DNA of 64,000 bases from an uncultured Verrucomicrobia subdivision 3 bacterium (GCA_903847285.1 CAINDH010000016.1:1-64000), one strand, 5' to 3'. Shown: positions 9,978-19,562, counted from the stretch's first letter. Numbers and translations: made by a program. The notes: generated from the letters alone by a model not told the origin.

Positions 9978-12900
9978 ATGAGACCACTGACAAAACAATT
10001 TTATGAACGGTTGCTGCGGCTGATCGTATTGCTGGTGACTGGGTGGGATACGAATTTGACAGCCGCCCCGCCCGCAGGCTACTACCTCGTCTGGTCGGAT
10101 GAATTCAACGGCGGCGCGCTAGATTCTGCGAAATGGAATATCGAGTCGGGGGCGCGGCGCGAAGCGATCAACACTCCCGCCGCGGTTTCCCTGAACGGCA
10201 GCAACCTCGTCATCACCACCTACACTTCCGGCGGCACGCATTACAGCGCGTTTGTTCAGAGCGCGGGAAAATTTCATCCCCGCTATGGCTACACCGAGGC
10301 GAGCATCAAGTGGAGCGATTCGCCGGGAATGTGGTCGGCCTACTGGATGTGGATTTCCACGATGACCATCGTTGGCGACGCTTCGGTGAACGGAGCGGAG
10401 ATGGATGTTTGCGAACATCGCCTGCTGGATGGCAACGCCGGCAACGCGAACATCAATAACATCGTTCAATCGAACTATCATTGGGACGGTTATGGCGCGG
10501 ATCACAAAAGCGTGGGCAGCGGCAACATCGGCAGCGGACTGGGAACCGGGTTTCACACCTATGCGTTGCGTTGGGATGCTTCGCAATATCGGATGCTGAT
10601 TGACGATGTGCAGAAATACAGCACCACATCGGCGAATTCCGACCGCTCCGAATACATCATTTTCAGTTCCGAGGTGGACGATTCCTCGACGACATGGGCG
10701 GGAACCATTCCCGCCGGCGGCTACGGCGATCTGGCAACGAGCACCACAAAAATGTCGGTGGACTACATCCGATTCTACGCGCCGACGACCACCGTTTATT
10801 TCGCGGGCGCCGTGTCGGGGGCCTGGACCAATGCCGCGAATTGGATTGCTGGTATGACGCCGCAATCCGGCAACGACGTCGTCTTCTCCTATCTTTCAAC
10901 GAACAATCTGATCACGACGCCGGCGCAAAATTTCACACTCAACAGCCTCGCGTTTTTGGAAACGCCGAGCAGCGTGACCGTCACCGGCAATGTTCTCACC
11001 GTGGGGGCAGGCGGGATTGATGTTGTGTCGGCCGCGAATGATCCAACCATCGCTTCAAAAATTTCCCTCAACGCCGCGCAAACGTGGAAAACCAAATCCG
11101 CGCGCACGTTGACGGTGTCAGGCGAAGTCGCGGGTTCGCCGACATTGACGCTCGATGGCTACGGCACGGTGCAACTGCTGGGCAGCAACAGTTTCACCGG
11201 CAAGCTCATCGTCGCGGGCGGCACGCTCGTCATCACGAACGAAAATGGTTTGGGCGCAAATCCCGGCGCGTTCACCGCCGACAAGCTCACGCTTGACGGC
11301 ACGACGTTGCGCTACGGTGGCGTCGGCGCGGTTTCCAACGTGACTCTGAAAGACGGCAATCGCGGCATCACCCTCGGCGCGGGCGGAGGAACGATGCAAG
11401 CGTGGTTCACCATCAGCAACGTGATTTCCGGCGCGGGTGACTTGACGGTTTTCAAACCTGAAAAAGTTTTTGTCGCGGCCACGGGCGGCGGTTTGGTGCG
11501 CAGCTACGACTCCACCACCAGCGGGAACTGGGTGGACAACGGCAATCTCATCCCGCCCGGAACTTACGGCGCGAGCATTCTGAATTCGCCATTCGGTCTT
11601 GCGGTGCGCGGCACGAATCTCTACGTCGCGGAGGCGGTGGCCGGCGGACGGATTCTCGAATTCAGCACGGCGGGAAATTTTCTGCGGACGATTTACACGT
11701 TTGCTGCGTCAACCATTCCGCGCTATCTCGGCTTCGGGCCGGACGGCTATCTCTACATGTCCGATGCGTTCGGCACGAGCGGCGACAATGTCTGGCGCGT
11801 GGATGTGACGAATTCCACGGCAAGCATCTGGATTCCGACAGCGTTCAGTGGCGGGAGTTTTAACAATCCGCAGCAGATGGCGTGGGCGGCGGACGGAAAT
11901 TTCTACATCGGCGACCGGCAAAACAATGTCATCCGCAAGTTCAACTCCGGCGGAACATTTTTGAGCAACCTCGCCACCATCACCGCGCCGCTGGGGCTTG
12001 AATGGGACGCCGCCAGCAACCGGTTGCTGACGGGCGCGGGATTCACCGAAGATATTTCTGCGGTCGGACTGGATGGTTCGGCGACGAATTATTTCAACGG
12101 GAGCAGCACCGAGGGCGTGTTGAGCATCGCGGACATTGGCGGCGACATTTACTACACGCGCTTCAGCACCGGATCTTCCACGCCGGGAATTTATCGCGTG
12201 AACTCCGCCACCTCCGCCTCAAAAGTCACCGGCAGCGAAATTCCGGCGAATTCTCCCGGACAGATGGTTGTTCTCCCGACTGCGCCGGGCATGGGCACGT
12301 TGAGTTTGTGCGCGGCCAATACCTTCACCGGCACTACGCGCATCAACAGCGGAACACTTATTCTCGGCCACGCGAACGCGCTGCAAAATTCAACACTCGA
12401 TATGAATGTGGCCGACTCCGGCAACTTCAACGTGAACAATCTCAACGCGCAAATCGGCGGCTTGTCCGGGGCGCGCGACGTAAATCTTGGTTCCGGCGCA
12501 GTCACGATTGGTGGCAACGGTTCCAACACGGTTTACTCCGGTTCATTGAGCGGCAACGGAACTTTCACCAAAGCCGGGGGCGGCGCTCTGACCTTGAGCG
12601 GCTCGAATACTTTCTCCGGCCCGATGCTCGTGAGCGCCGGTTATCTCGTCATCGGCAGCAGCAACGCGCTCGGTTCAGCCAGCGGGAACACGATTGTGGC
12701 CAGCGGCGCGGAAGTGCGCTGCTCAACGAGTGGCTTGAACATCGCAGAACCATTCACGCTTTCGGGCGCGGCGAACGGACTTCACTCCACCGGCGGTTCG
12801 GGCGGCAGCGTCACATTCAGCGGCGCGATCACGCTCGGCGGCAGTTCCTCGCTCAAGGTGGACGGCAGTGCGCCGACGATTAATGTCAGCGGAAAAATTT

Positions 12901-13721
12901 CGCTCGGCGCGAACACGCTCACCGTCTCGCTCGATGGCGGCGGCACGAGCGTCATCAGCGGAAGCATCAGCGGCAACGGCTCGCTCACCAAAACCGGAAC
13001 CGGCACGCTCGTGCTCGGCGGGTCGAACAATTTTGTCGGCGGCCTGACCGTGAACGCCGGCACGTTGTCCGTTTCCAATTTCACCGCGTCCGGCACCGTG
13101 ACAGTGGGCGCAGGTGCAACGCTGGCGGGCGGCGGCATTTTGACCGGCCCCGTCATCGTGCCGGCTGGAGCAACGATTTCGCCGGGCAATTCCATTGGCA
13201 CGATGACGATCAGCAATTCACTCGCGCTCGGCGGAGCGACCTTCATGGAACTGAACAAGAATTTAGCGACGAACGATTTGATCCGAGGACTGAGCAATGT
13301 GAATTTTGGCGGAATCTTGAGTGTAACCAACCTGGCCGGATCGCTGGCAGCGAATGACAGCTTCAAACTGTTCGATGCAGCAAGTTTTAGCGGCGGGTTC
13401 ACGAACATTATCCCCTCATCGCCCGGCATTGGGCTGGCGTGGGACACTTCCAGTTTGACCTCCAACGGCGTTCTTAAAGTGGTTGCGATTGTTGTTCCGC
13501 AGTTCACCGGCATCAGGAGTTTTGTTGGAAACAGTTTTCAAATCACCGCCAGCGGAACGCCAGGACAAGTTCATTCTATTTACTGGACGACAAATCTCGC
13601 GCTGCCGTTCGCGCAATGGCAATTGCTTGGTTCAACCAACGCGAGCGGTAGCGGGGCGATCTCCTTTACCGATACGCAAGCGACCAACCTCCAGCGGTTT
13701 TACCGGCTTTCAACTCCATGA
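9978..13721 (+). CDS. GH16 glycoside hydrolase fused to autotransporter-type strand repeats with an inserted NHL propeller
   Basis: A 1247-residue exported protein. Residues 35-270 are a glycoside hydrolase family 16 domain (laminarinase/agarase/carrageenase type): LVWSDEFNG at 37-45 and the catalytic ExDxxE motif GAEMDVCEH, with nucleophile Glu141, Asp143 and acid/base Glu146. Residues 275-480 and about 765-1170 contain PATR-type autotransporter-associated strand repeats (LTLSGSNTFSGP, GTLVLGGSNNFVGGL, NAGTLSVSN). An NHL propeller (about 492-760) sits between the two repeat blocks. The protein ends in the shared module FYRLSTP. No autotransporter beta-barrel is visible at the C-terminus. The stop overlaps the next ATG (ATGA). 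It probably cleaves an internal beta-1,3/1,4-linked polysaccharide. Confidence 0.85.
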   Translation: MRPLTKQFYERLLRLIVLLVTGWDTNLTAAPPAGYYLVWSDEFNGGALDSAKWNIESGARREAINTPAAVSLNGSNLVITTYTSGGTHYSAFVQSAGKFHPRYGYTEASIKWSDSPGMWSAYWMWISTMTIVGDASVNGAEMDVCEHRLLDGNAGNANINNIVQSNYHWDGYGADHKSVGSGNIGSGLGTGFHTYALRWDASQYRMLIDDVQKYSTTSANSDRSEYIIFSSEVDDSSTTWAGTIPAGGYGDLATSTTKMSVDYIRFYAPTTTVYFAGAVSGAWTNAANWIAGMTPQSGNDVVFSYLSTNNLITTPAQNFTLNSLAFLETPSSVTVTGNVLTVGAGGIDVVSAANDPTIASKISLNAAQTWKTKSARTLTVSGEVAGSPTLTLDGYGTVQLLGSNSFTGKLIVAGGTLVITNENGLGANPGAFTADKLTLDGTTLRYGGVGAVSNVTLKDGNRGITLGAGGGTMQAWFTISNVISGAGDLTVFKPEKVFVAATGGGLVRSYDSTTSGNWVDNGNLIPPGTYGASILNSPFGLAVRGTNLYVAEAVAGGRILEFSTAGNFLRTIYTFAASTIPRYLGFGPDGYLYMSDAFGTSGDNVWRVDVTNSTASIWIPTAFSGGSFNNPQQMAWAADGNFYIGDRQNNVIRKFNSGGTFLSNLATITAPLGLEWDAASNRLLTGAGFTEDISAVGLDGSATNYFNGSSTEGVLSIADIGGDIYYTRFSTGSSTPGIYRVNSATSASKVTGSEIPANSPGQMVVLPTAPGMGTLSLCAANTFTGTTRINSGTLILGHANALQNSTLDMNVADSGNFNVNNLNAQIGGLSGARDVNLGSGAVTIGGNGSNTVYSGSLSGNGTFTKAGGGALTLSGSNTFSGPMLVSAGYLVIGSSNALGSASGNTIVASGAEVRCSTSGLNIAEPFTLSGAANGLHSTGGSGGSVTFSGAITLGGSSSLKVDGSAPTINVSGKISLGANTLTVSLDGGGTSVISGSISGNGSLTKTGTGTLVLGGSNNFVGGLTVNAGTLSVSNFTASGTVTVGAGATLAGGGILTGPVIVPAGATISPGNSIGTMTISNSLALGGATFMELNKNLATNDLIRGLSNVNFGGILSVTNLAGSLAANDSFKLFDAASFSGGFTNIIPSSPGIGLAWDTSSLTSNGVLKVVAIVVPQFTGIRSFVGNSFQITASGTPGQVHSIYWTTNLALPFAQWQLLGSTNASGSGAISFTDTQATNLQRFYRLSTP

Positions 13722-14686
13722 ATCATCAACTTTCGAATCGCACCAATGCACTGGTTATGCAGGACAACCGTCGCTCACCTTGGCTGCGCGGCATTGTGCC
13801 GCCCATGATCACGCCACTAAAGGATTGTGATGTCCTCGATATGGCGGGGTTGGAGCACTTGATCGAGCATATTCTGGCTGGTGGGGTGCACGGACTTTTT
13901 ATTCTCGGGACCAGCGGCGAAGCACCCAATTTGAGTTATCGTCTGCGGCGCGAGTTGATTGACCGGGTGTGTCGGCAGGTTAATCATCGAGTGCCGGTGT
14001 TGGTGGGTATCACCGATACTTCACTGATCGAAGCGCGGCAGGTCGCTCGTCATGCAGCCAACGCCGAAGCCGACGCGGTGGTTTCGGCTGCGCCATATTA
14101 TTTTGCCGCCGGCCAGCCGGAACTGGTTTCTTTCGTCGAGCACCTTGTTGATGGACTGCCCTTGCCGCTGTTTCTTTACAATATGCCACAGATGACCAAG
14201 GTGCAGTTCACCCAGGAAACTTTGCGCCGCGTCTCGCATCTGGAACGGATTATCGGACTCAAGGACAGCTCCGGCGATTTGAATTACTTCTCTTCGCTCG
14301 TGAGCCTGAAACAGGAACGGCCGGACTGGAGTATTTTTGTCGGGCCCGAACATTTGTTGGCAGACACGTTGCGGCTTGGTGGTGATGGTGGCGTCAACGG
14401 CGGCGCGATTTTCATGCCTCAATTGTTCGTTGATTTGTTCAATGCCGTGACCCGAAGCGACCAGCCGAACGCAGAACTGTTGCAGAAGAAACTTCTGATG
14501 CTCGGCCAGATTTACTCTATCGGGCAGCACGCCTCGGCTGTCATCAAGGCTATGAAGTGTGCCTGCTCGCTGCTGGACTTGTGCAGCGATCGGATGGCTG
14601 AGCCATTCGAGGCATTCTGTTCACCGCAGCGAGAGCAAGTGTGTCGCGTGTTGAAATCAGTTGGATTGAGTGTGAGTAATCCATGA
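13718..14686 (+). CDS. Dihydrodipicolinate synthase/N-acetylneuraminate lyase family aldolase
   Basis: A 322-residue class I aldolase of the DapA/NanA TIM-barrel superfamily. Family landmarks are GTSGE at 64-68, the catalytic Tyr154 in LFLYNMP, and the Schiff-base Lys182 in IIGLKDSSGD. The start overlaps the upstream stop by ATGA, and the in-frame ATG at 13757 (MQDNRRS) is an alternative giving a more typical length. Because it sits between a GH16 enzyme, a sialate O-acetylesterase and sulfatases, splitting or forming a keto-acid sugar (sialic acid, 2-keto-3-deoxy acid) fits better than lysine biosynthesis. The exact substrate cannot be read from the sequence. Confidence 0.85.
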   Translation: MNHQLSNRTNALVMQDNRRSPWLRGIVPPMITPLKDCDVLDMAGLEHLIEHILAGGVHGLFILGTSGEAPNLSYRLRRELIDRVCRQVNHRVPVLVGITDTSLIEARQVARHAANAEADAVVSAAPYYFAAGQPELVSFVEHLVDGLPLPLFLYNMPQMTKVQFTQETLRRVSHLERIIGLKDSSGDLNYFSSLVSLKQERPDWSIFVGPEHLLADTLRLGGDGGVNGGAIFMPQLFVDLFNAVTRSDQPNAELLQKKLLMLGQIYSIGQHASAVIKAMKCACSLLDLCSDRMAEPFEAFCSPQREQVCRVLKSVGLSVSNP

Positions 14687-16020
14687 AGATTTTGAAAGTC
14701 ATGATTGTTTCCGTCACGTTAGCTGGATCTGTGCTGCCAGACGCGAATGCCACCGAGCGGCAACTGACCCGCTCGGCGCAAAACCATCTGCTTACAAACA
14801 CGCGCGTCTGGTCGCCGGACGGAAACTGGATCGCCTATGACGTGCGGAGTGACGCGGCAGGGGATTTGTTTGATGGCGATCGCATCGAGGCCGTGAACGT
14901 GAACAGCGGTGAAGTGCGCGTGCTGTATCAATCCAAGAACGGCGCGCATTGCGGCGTCGTGACCTGGCATCCGCGCGAGATGAAAGTCGCTTTTATCCTC
15001 GGCCCGGAAAATCCCACACCCGACTGGCAATACGGTGCCAGTCACCGTCAGGGAGTGATCGTGGATTTTGAAAAGCCGGGTGTGTTGGAAAATCTCGATG
15101 CGCGCAATCTCACGCCACCGTTCACGCCGGGCGCATTGCGCGGCGGTTCACACGTTCATATTTGGGACGCAGCCGGCGACTGGCTGAGTTTCACCTACAA
15201 CGACGCACTGGTGGAAAGCAGCGTTCGCGATGTGGCCGTGGCGGTTCCCGCGCCAGCGCTGCAAGTTCCGAAAACGCATCCGCGAAACCATGATGGAAAT
15301 TATTTCTGCACAGTCGTCAGTCGCACGACCGAAAATCCCAAGCCCGGCTCAGATGAAATTTCTCGTGCGTGTGAGGAGGGTTGGATTGGCACGAATGGTT
15401 ACATCCGCAACGATAGTTCGCATCAGAAACGTGCGCTGGCATTTCAAGGAACCGTTCTCACGAAAGAGGAGAAAGCCGTCCCAGAAGTTTTTATCGCTGA
15501 CTTGCCAGAGGACTTGAACGCGTTGGGAAATGATTTGATCGCTGGGAACCGTGAACATCGTCCGGTTCCACCGAAGGGAGTTGGACAGCGGCGATTGACC
15601 TTCACGACGGAGCGAAATTTTCCGGGTTTGCAAGGTCCGCGTCATTGGCTGCGCAGTTCGCCGGACGGTTCGCGCATCGCCTTCTTGATGAAGGACGACT
15701 CCGGCGTGGCGCAAATCTGGACGATTTCTCCCAGCGGTGGCGAACCCAAACAACTCACGCACAACTTACACGCTATCGCCTCGGCATTCACTTGGAGTCC
15801 GGATGGCAAGCAGATCGCGCACGTCATGGACAATTGCGTTTGCGTCACAGACACAGAATCGGGAAAGACTTTCCGGCTGACAGCACGAAGCGATGATTCC
15901 AATGCTCCGCGTTCCGAGGCGTGTGTGTTCTCGCCGGATGGAAAACAAATCGCCTTTATCCGCCGGGTGGCGCAAGACGGCAAGACCTTCAACCAGATAT
16001 TCATCGCCGACATCAAATGA
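14683..16020 (+). CDS. YidR-like (DUF3748) TolB-type beta-propeller, exported
   Basis: A 445-residue protein with a signal peptide (about residues 1-24). It contains PD40/TolB-type propeller units (WSPDGNWIAYDV, SSPDGSRIAFLMKDD, WSPDGKQIAHVMDN, FSPDGKQIAFIRR). The opening (QLTRSAQNHLLTNTRVWS) and the PENPTPDWQYGASHRQGVI block resemble E. coli YidR, a DUF3748 protein of unknown biochemical role. Overlaps of ATGA type on both sides show translational coupling with the aldolase upstream and the acetylesterase downstream. No catalytic function can be assigned. Confidence 0.78.
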   Translation: MKILKVMIVSVTLAGSVLPDANATERQLTRSAQNHLLTNTRVWSPDGNWIAYDVRSDAAGDLFDGDRIEAVNVNSGEVRVLYQSKNGAHCGVVTWHPREMKVAFILGPENPTPDWQYGASHRQGVIVDFEKPGVLENLDARNLTPPFTPGALRGGSHVHIWDAAGDWLSFTYNDALVESSVRDVAVAVPAPALQVPKTHPRNHDGNYFCTVVSRTTENPKPGSDEISRACEEGWIGTNGYIRNDSSHQKRALAFQGTVLTKEEKAVPEVFIADLPEDLNALGNDLIAGNREHRPVPPKGVGQRRLTFTTERNFPGLQGPRHWLRSSPDGSRIAFLMKDDSGVAQIWTISPSGGEPKQLTHNLHAIASAFTWSPDGKQIAHVMDNCVCVTDTESGKTFRLTARSDDSNAPRSEACVFSPDGKQIAFIRRVAQDGKTFNQIFIADIK

Positions 16021-17600
16021 AATTTAATCCGGAACCATTCATCAAATTGGCCTGCGCAGTCGTTGCGCTGCTGGCGACCGCTGGCATCGCTCAAGCAGAA
16101 GTGCGGCTAGCAAATGTCTTCAGCGACAACATGGTTTTGCAGCGTGAGGCGAAAGTTCCGGTCTGGGGCTGGGCTGCGCCGAAGGAAAAGGTCGTGGTCG
16201 AATTTGCCGGCCAGAAACAAAACGCCGTGGCTGACAAGTCCGGCAAATGGCTGGTGACGTTTTCAAAAATGTCCGCATCCGCTGAGCCGCGAACGCTGGT
16301 CGCGGCATCACAGCAGGACGGATCGCATTGCCAGATCACCAACGTGCTGGTCGGCGAAGTCTGGCTCGCGGGCGGGCAATCGAACATGGGCGTGCCGCTG
16401 AATGCCGCGTGGTATGCCAAGGATGAAAAGGCGCACGCCGATCATCCTCAGTTCCGTTATCTCACGATTGCAGTCAACGGCACAGACGCCGTGCAGCGTG
16501 ATTTGCCGGTGGACAAAAAAACGTCGCAACCCGCGCGCTGGGTCATTTGCGAAACGAACACCGCCGGAAATTTTTCCGGTGTGTGCTATTGGTTTGGAGT
16601 GGAATTGCAAAAAGAACTCGGCGTTCCAGTCGGAATCGTGCGCAGCAGCCAGGGCGGGACACCGGTTGAGGCTTGGACGAGCGAATCGGCATTGGTGGCA
16701 AACCCGCCGGGTAAAAAATATCTCGCCGAGTGGAAAGAGAAACGCGCGGAACCGGCAAAAGATCGCGCGAATTTCGAGAGCAAAGTGCGGGATGCTGCGG
16801 CTGCGGCCAAGGCTCGCGGCAAACCGGCACCTTGGGTTTCGCCGTATCAGGAGCCGGCAACCAGTTCCCATCGTCCGGCCAATCTTTACAACGCGATGAT
16901 CGCGCCGCTGGCGCCGTTCACGTTTCGCGGCGTCATCTGGTATCAGGGTGAGAACAACGCGAATCCGTTTGAGCGTGGTGGTGATTACGCGACCTTGTTC
17001 CCCGCCATGATACGCGACTGGCGTTCGCTCTGGAAAAATGACCTGCCGTTTTTCTTTGTGCAACTGCCAAACTATCGGGACTACGGCACCAATAAATTGA
17101 ACTGGCCGCAATTGCGCGAGTCGCAGCTTGCGGCGCTGAAACTGCCGAAAACAGGAATGGCTGTGGCGATTGATGCAGGCACGCCGACGGAAATCCATCC
17201 GCCTGACAAAAAACCTATCGGCCACCGGCTGGCATTGCAGGCGCTGGCGAAAGTTTATGGACAAAAAATTTCCGCTCATGGCCCGCGCTTCCAACGGATA
17301 GAACTTGATGGCGACACGGTTCGGCTAATGTTCACCGATGCAAAGAATGGGCTGGTGCTAAAAGATTGCATTGGCAAGAAAGCATTTGCCATGGCCGGAG
17401 AGGATAAACAATTTTTCCCGGCACAAGCTAAGCTCGAAGGAAACACAGTCGTGCTTTGGAGCGATGCAGTGAAGAAGCCAGTGGCTGTGCGCTATTGCTT
17501 CATCAACGCGCCGGATGCGGTGTTGTTTGGTAAAAATGGATTGCCGGTCGCGCCATTTCGGACCGATAACTGGACGTTAATCAACCTGGAGGACGAATGA
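16017..17600 (+). CDS. Sialate O-acetylesterase-like secreted enzyme
   Basis: About 527 residues from the ATG at 16017, which overlaps the upstream stop and opens a signal peptide cleaved near AQAEVRLANVFSDNMVLQ. That VFSDNMVLQR block, the GQSNM nucleophile motif (GEVWLAGGQSNMGVP), the PVGIVRSSQGGTPVEAW block and VIWYQGENNAN are the hallmarks of the SIAE/DUF303 (SGNH-like) esterase family. These enzymes remove O-acetyl groups from sialic acid or other sugars such as xylan. The position beside an NAL-family aldolase and sialidase-like proteins suggests de-acetylation of an acidic sugar polymer. Its stop overlaps the sulfatase start (ATGA). Confidence 0.88.
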   Translation: MKFNPEPFIKLACAVVALLATAGIAQAEVRLANVFSDNMVLQREAKVPVWGWAAPKEKVVVEFAGQKQNAVADKSGKWLVTFSKMSASAEPRTLVAASQQDGSHCQITNVLVGEVWLAGGQSNMGVPLNAAWYAKDEKAHADHPQFRYLTIAVNGTDAVQRDLPVDKKTSQPARWVICETNTAGNFSGVCYWFGVELQKELGVPVGIVRSSQGGTPVEAWTSESALVANPPGKKYLAEWKEKRAEPAKDRANFESKVRDAAAAAKARGKPAPWVSPYQEPATSSHRPANLYNAMIAPLAPFTFRGVIWYQGENNANPFERGGDYATLFPAMIRDWRSLWKNDLPFFFVQLPNYRDYGTNKLNWPQLRESQLAALKLPKTGMAVAIDAGTPTEIHPPDKKPIGHRLALQALAKVYGQKISAHGPRFQRIELDGDTVRLMFTDAKNGLVLKDCIGKKAFAMAGEDKQFFPAQAKLEGNTVVLWSDAVKKPVAVRYCFINAPDAVLFGKNGLPVAPFRTDNWTLINLEDE

Positions 17601-19099
17601 ATAGTATCTTTGCCTGTTGTGTAATCATCATTTTGTTGCTGCGGCCAACGGAAGCAGCAACGTCGGAAACACCGAAGTTGAACGTGCTGTTCATCGCGGC
17701 GGATGATTTGCGCTGTGACCTTGCGTGCTTCGGCAATCCGGAAGTGAAAACGCCCAACCTCGACCGGCTGGCGGCGCGCGGTCGGTTGTTCACCCGCGCC
17801 TATTGCCAGCAAGCATTGTGCAATCCGTCGCGGGCTTCGCTCATGACGGGCCTGCGGCCCGACACCATCGGCATCTGGAATTTGGAAACACATTTTCGTG
17901 AAAACGTGCCGGATGTGGTCACGCTGCCGCAATGGTTCAAGCAGGAAGGTTATTTCACGCGCGACATTGGCAAGATTTTTCACAACGGCCGGACGAAAAT
18001 TCAGGGCGACCCCGATTCCTGGAGCGTGCCGGCAATTATGCACTGGGGGAATCACGGCGATGACAAGACACAGGTGAACGGTGCACTGCCACCGAGTTTC
18101 GCCAAAGATCCAAAATGTGAGCAGCGCGATGTGCCGGACGAGGCGTATTTCGATGGCCGCGTGGCAGCGGAAGCCATAAAGGCATTGCGGGAGTTAACGA
18201 AAAGCGAACAGCCGTTCTTTCTTGCGGTCGGATTTTGGAAGCCGCATTCACCATTCAACGCGCCAAAAAAATACTGGGACTTGTATGACCGCGCGGCCAT
18301 TTCGTTGCCGAAATTTTCGAACCCGCCGTTGAATGTGCCGAAAATCGCGCTGCATAACAGCCAGGAAATTCTCGGCAACCCGCCTCGAAAGTTAAGCGAG
18401 TCGGCGGTGCGCGAAATCCGTCACGGCTACCTTGCCAACATCAGTTACCTGGACGCGCAGGTGGGCCGTGTGCTGGAAGAATTGCAGCGGCTTGGCCTCG
18501 CGGACAAGACCATTGTCGTGCTGTGGGGCGACAACGGTTATCATTTGGGGGAACAGTCGCTCTGGGCCAAAACTTCAAACTTTGAGTTGGATGCAAACAT
18601 CCCGCTCATCATCGCCGGACCGGGCGTGAAGCAAGCTGGTCAGAAAACCGGTTCGCTCGTGGAGCTGCTTGATTTGTATCCGACCTTGCTTGAACTATGC
18701 GGTTTGCCGACGAGGGCGAAGCTCGAGGGCCGCAGTCTTGTGCCGTTGCTGAACGACCCGCAAGCAATTGTGAAACCAGCAGCGTTCACCCAGCATCCAC
18801 GTCCGGCGTATTACAGTCAGGAGCCGAAGGTGATGGGCTATTCCGTGCGCACGGAAAAATTCCGCTATACAGAGTGGCGCGATTTCAAGACCGGAGAAAT
18901 CGTCGCGCGCGAACTTTATGACCACATCGCTGATCCACACGAAAATGTGAACCGCGCCGATGATAAGGAATTTACCGATGAATCGCGTCGAAACGAACAA
19001 TTGCTGGCAGCGGAATTCCAATTGCATCCGCCGCCGTGGCAGAGACACGCGCCGTTTCCCGCCCAGCAAACCGCACAGACGAATACAATTTCACCATGA
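17597..19099 (+). CDS. Iduronate-2-sulfatase-like sulfatase (copy 1)
   Basis: A 500-residue exported sulfatase (signal peptide about 1-20). The alkaline-phosphatase-like metal site is visible at AADDLRCD (35-41). The formylglycine precursor is Cys75 in the CNPSRAS motif, so this is a type I sulfatase requiring formylglycine-generating enzyme. The late metal/substrate block is VLWGDNGYHLGE. The RAYCQQALCNPSRASLMTGLRPDT stretch is typical of the IDS-like subgroup. It is highly similar to the gene at 21033, which also precedes a lipoprotein gene, so the two arose by duplication of a gene pair. Probable substrate: sulfated hexuronate or a related glycan residue. Confidence 0.92.
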   Translation: MNSIFACCVIIILLLRPTEAATSETPKLNVLFIAADDLRCDLACFGNPEVKTPNLDRLAARGRLFTRAYCQQALCNPSRASLMTGLRPDTIGIWNLETHFRENVPDVVTLPQWFKQEGYFTRDIGKIFHNGRTKIQGDPDSWSVPAIMHWGNHGDDKTQVNGALPPSFAKDPKCEQRDVPDEAYFDGRVAAEAIKALRELTKSEQPFFLAVGFWKPHSPFNAPKKYWDLYDRAAISLPKFSNPPLNVPKIALHNSQEILGNPPRKLSESAVREIRHGYLANISYLDAQVGRVLEELQRLGLADKTIVVLWGDNGYHLGEQSLWAKTSNFELDANIPLIIAGPGVKQAGQKTGSLVELLDLYPTLLELCGLPTRAKLEGRSLVPLLNDPQAIVKPAAFTQHPRPAYYSQEPKVMGYSVRTEKFRYTEWRDFKTGEIVARELYDHIADPHENVNRADDKEFTDESRRNEQLLAAEFQLHPPPWQRHAPFPAQQTAQTNTISP

Positions 19100-19281
19100 G
19101 ACGACCGTCATCAATTTTTCTGGGAGTGGTCTGTGCCTTCGCGCTTCAGTCGTGCGCCGCGAAAAATATCGCGTGGCGCGGACCAGAGAGAGTTCCCGGC
19201 GTGGTGATTGACCACAGCCTCGCGTCCTCTGGTCGCTACCTCGGCTCAGGCATGCCTGCCAAAGCCGAATCCGGAGGGTAA
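19096..19281 (+). pseudogene. Truncated copy of the sialidase-like lipoprotein gene
   Basis: A 61-residue remnant starting at an ATGA overlap with the sulfatase. Its first 50 or so codons match the start of the intact lipoprotein gene at 22577 (LQSCAA lipobox region, then GPERVPGVVIDHS against GPEKVPGVVINHS, then SGRYLGS). The match stops abruptly near base 19247, after which the frame reads GMPAKAESGG and ends. The remainder of the gene is missing, and sequence resembling a transposase end follows, so a deletion mediated by an insertion sequence is likely. The stub still encodes a lipoprotein signal. Confidence 0.75.
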
Positions 19282-19284
19282 ACC

Positions 19285-19389
19285 ATGAAAGGATTTTATC
19301 TGCACTACAGTGGGCAGCGGCGCAACGCCGGGGCGATTGGCCTGATCAACCTGATTTGCAACCTAGCCCGTAAAAAGTTACTGCCCTAG
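19285..19389 (+). pseudogene. Possible C-terminal remnant of an IS5-type transposase
   Basis: A 34-codon stretch ending in a stop. Its pattern YSGxRRN, ten variable residues, then NLARKKLL resembles my recollection of the C-terminal end of IS5-family DDE transposases (YRGLxKN ... NLWxARRxLL). An in-frame stop lies just upstream, so only the tail is present. It abuts the point where the lipoprotein copy is truncated. The evidence is a short motif match only. A chance small reading frame is possible. Confidence 0.35.
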
Positions 19390-19562
19390 AACGCCGCCTG
19401 AAAAACGAAGATTGAAACCAAACACAACCGAAAACCATCTACCGCGAACAATTAATCGTCAAATAAACACCAACAAACGGAGTCACCATAAAAACCGTCA
19501 CACCAAAAACTGAATCATCACCCTCAACTCAACTCCGAAAAGTAGTTTTCGGAGGTTCCCTG

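Noticed and set aside
11140..13200. Internal repeats of the GH16 protein as a DNA repeat or CRISPR
   Set aside because: They are protein-level PATR strand repeats of variable DNA sequence in a continuous reading frame.
13718..14686. Calling the aldolase a lysine-biosynthesis dapA
   Set aside because: The family motifs fit the whole superfamily, but all neighbours are secreted glycan enzymes and it is translationally coupled to them. A catabolic or sugar-acid role is more likely.
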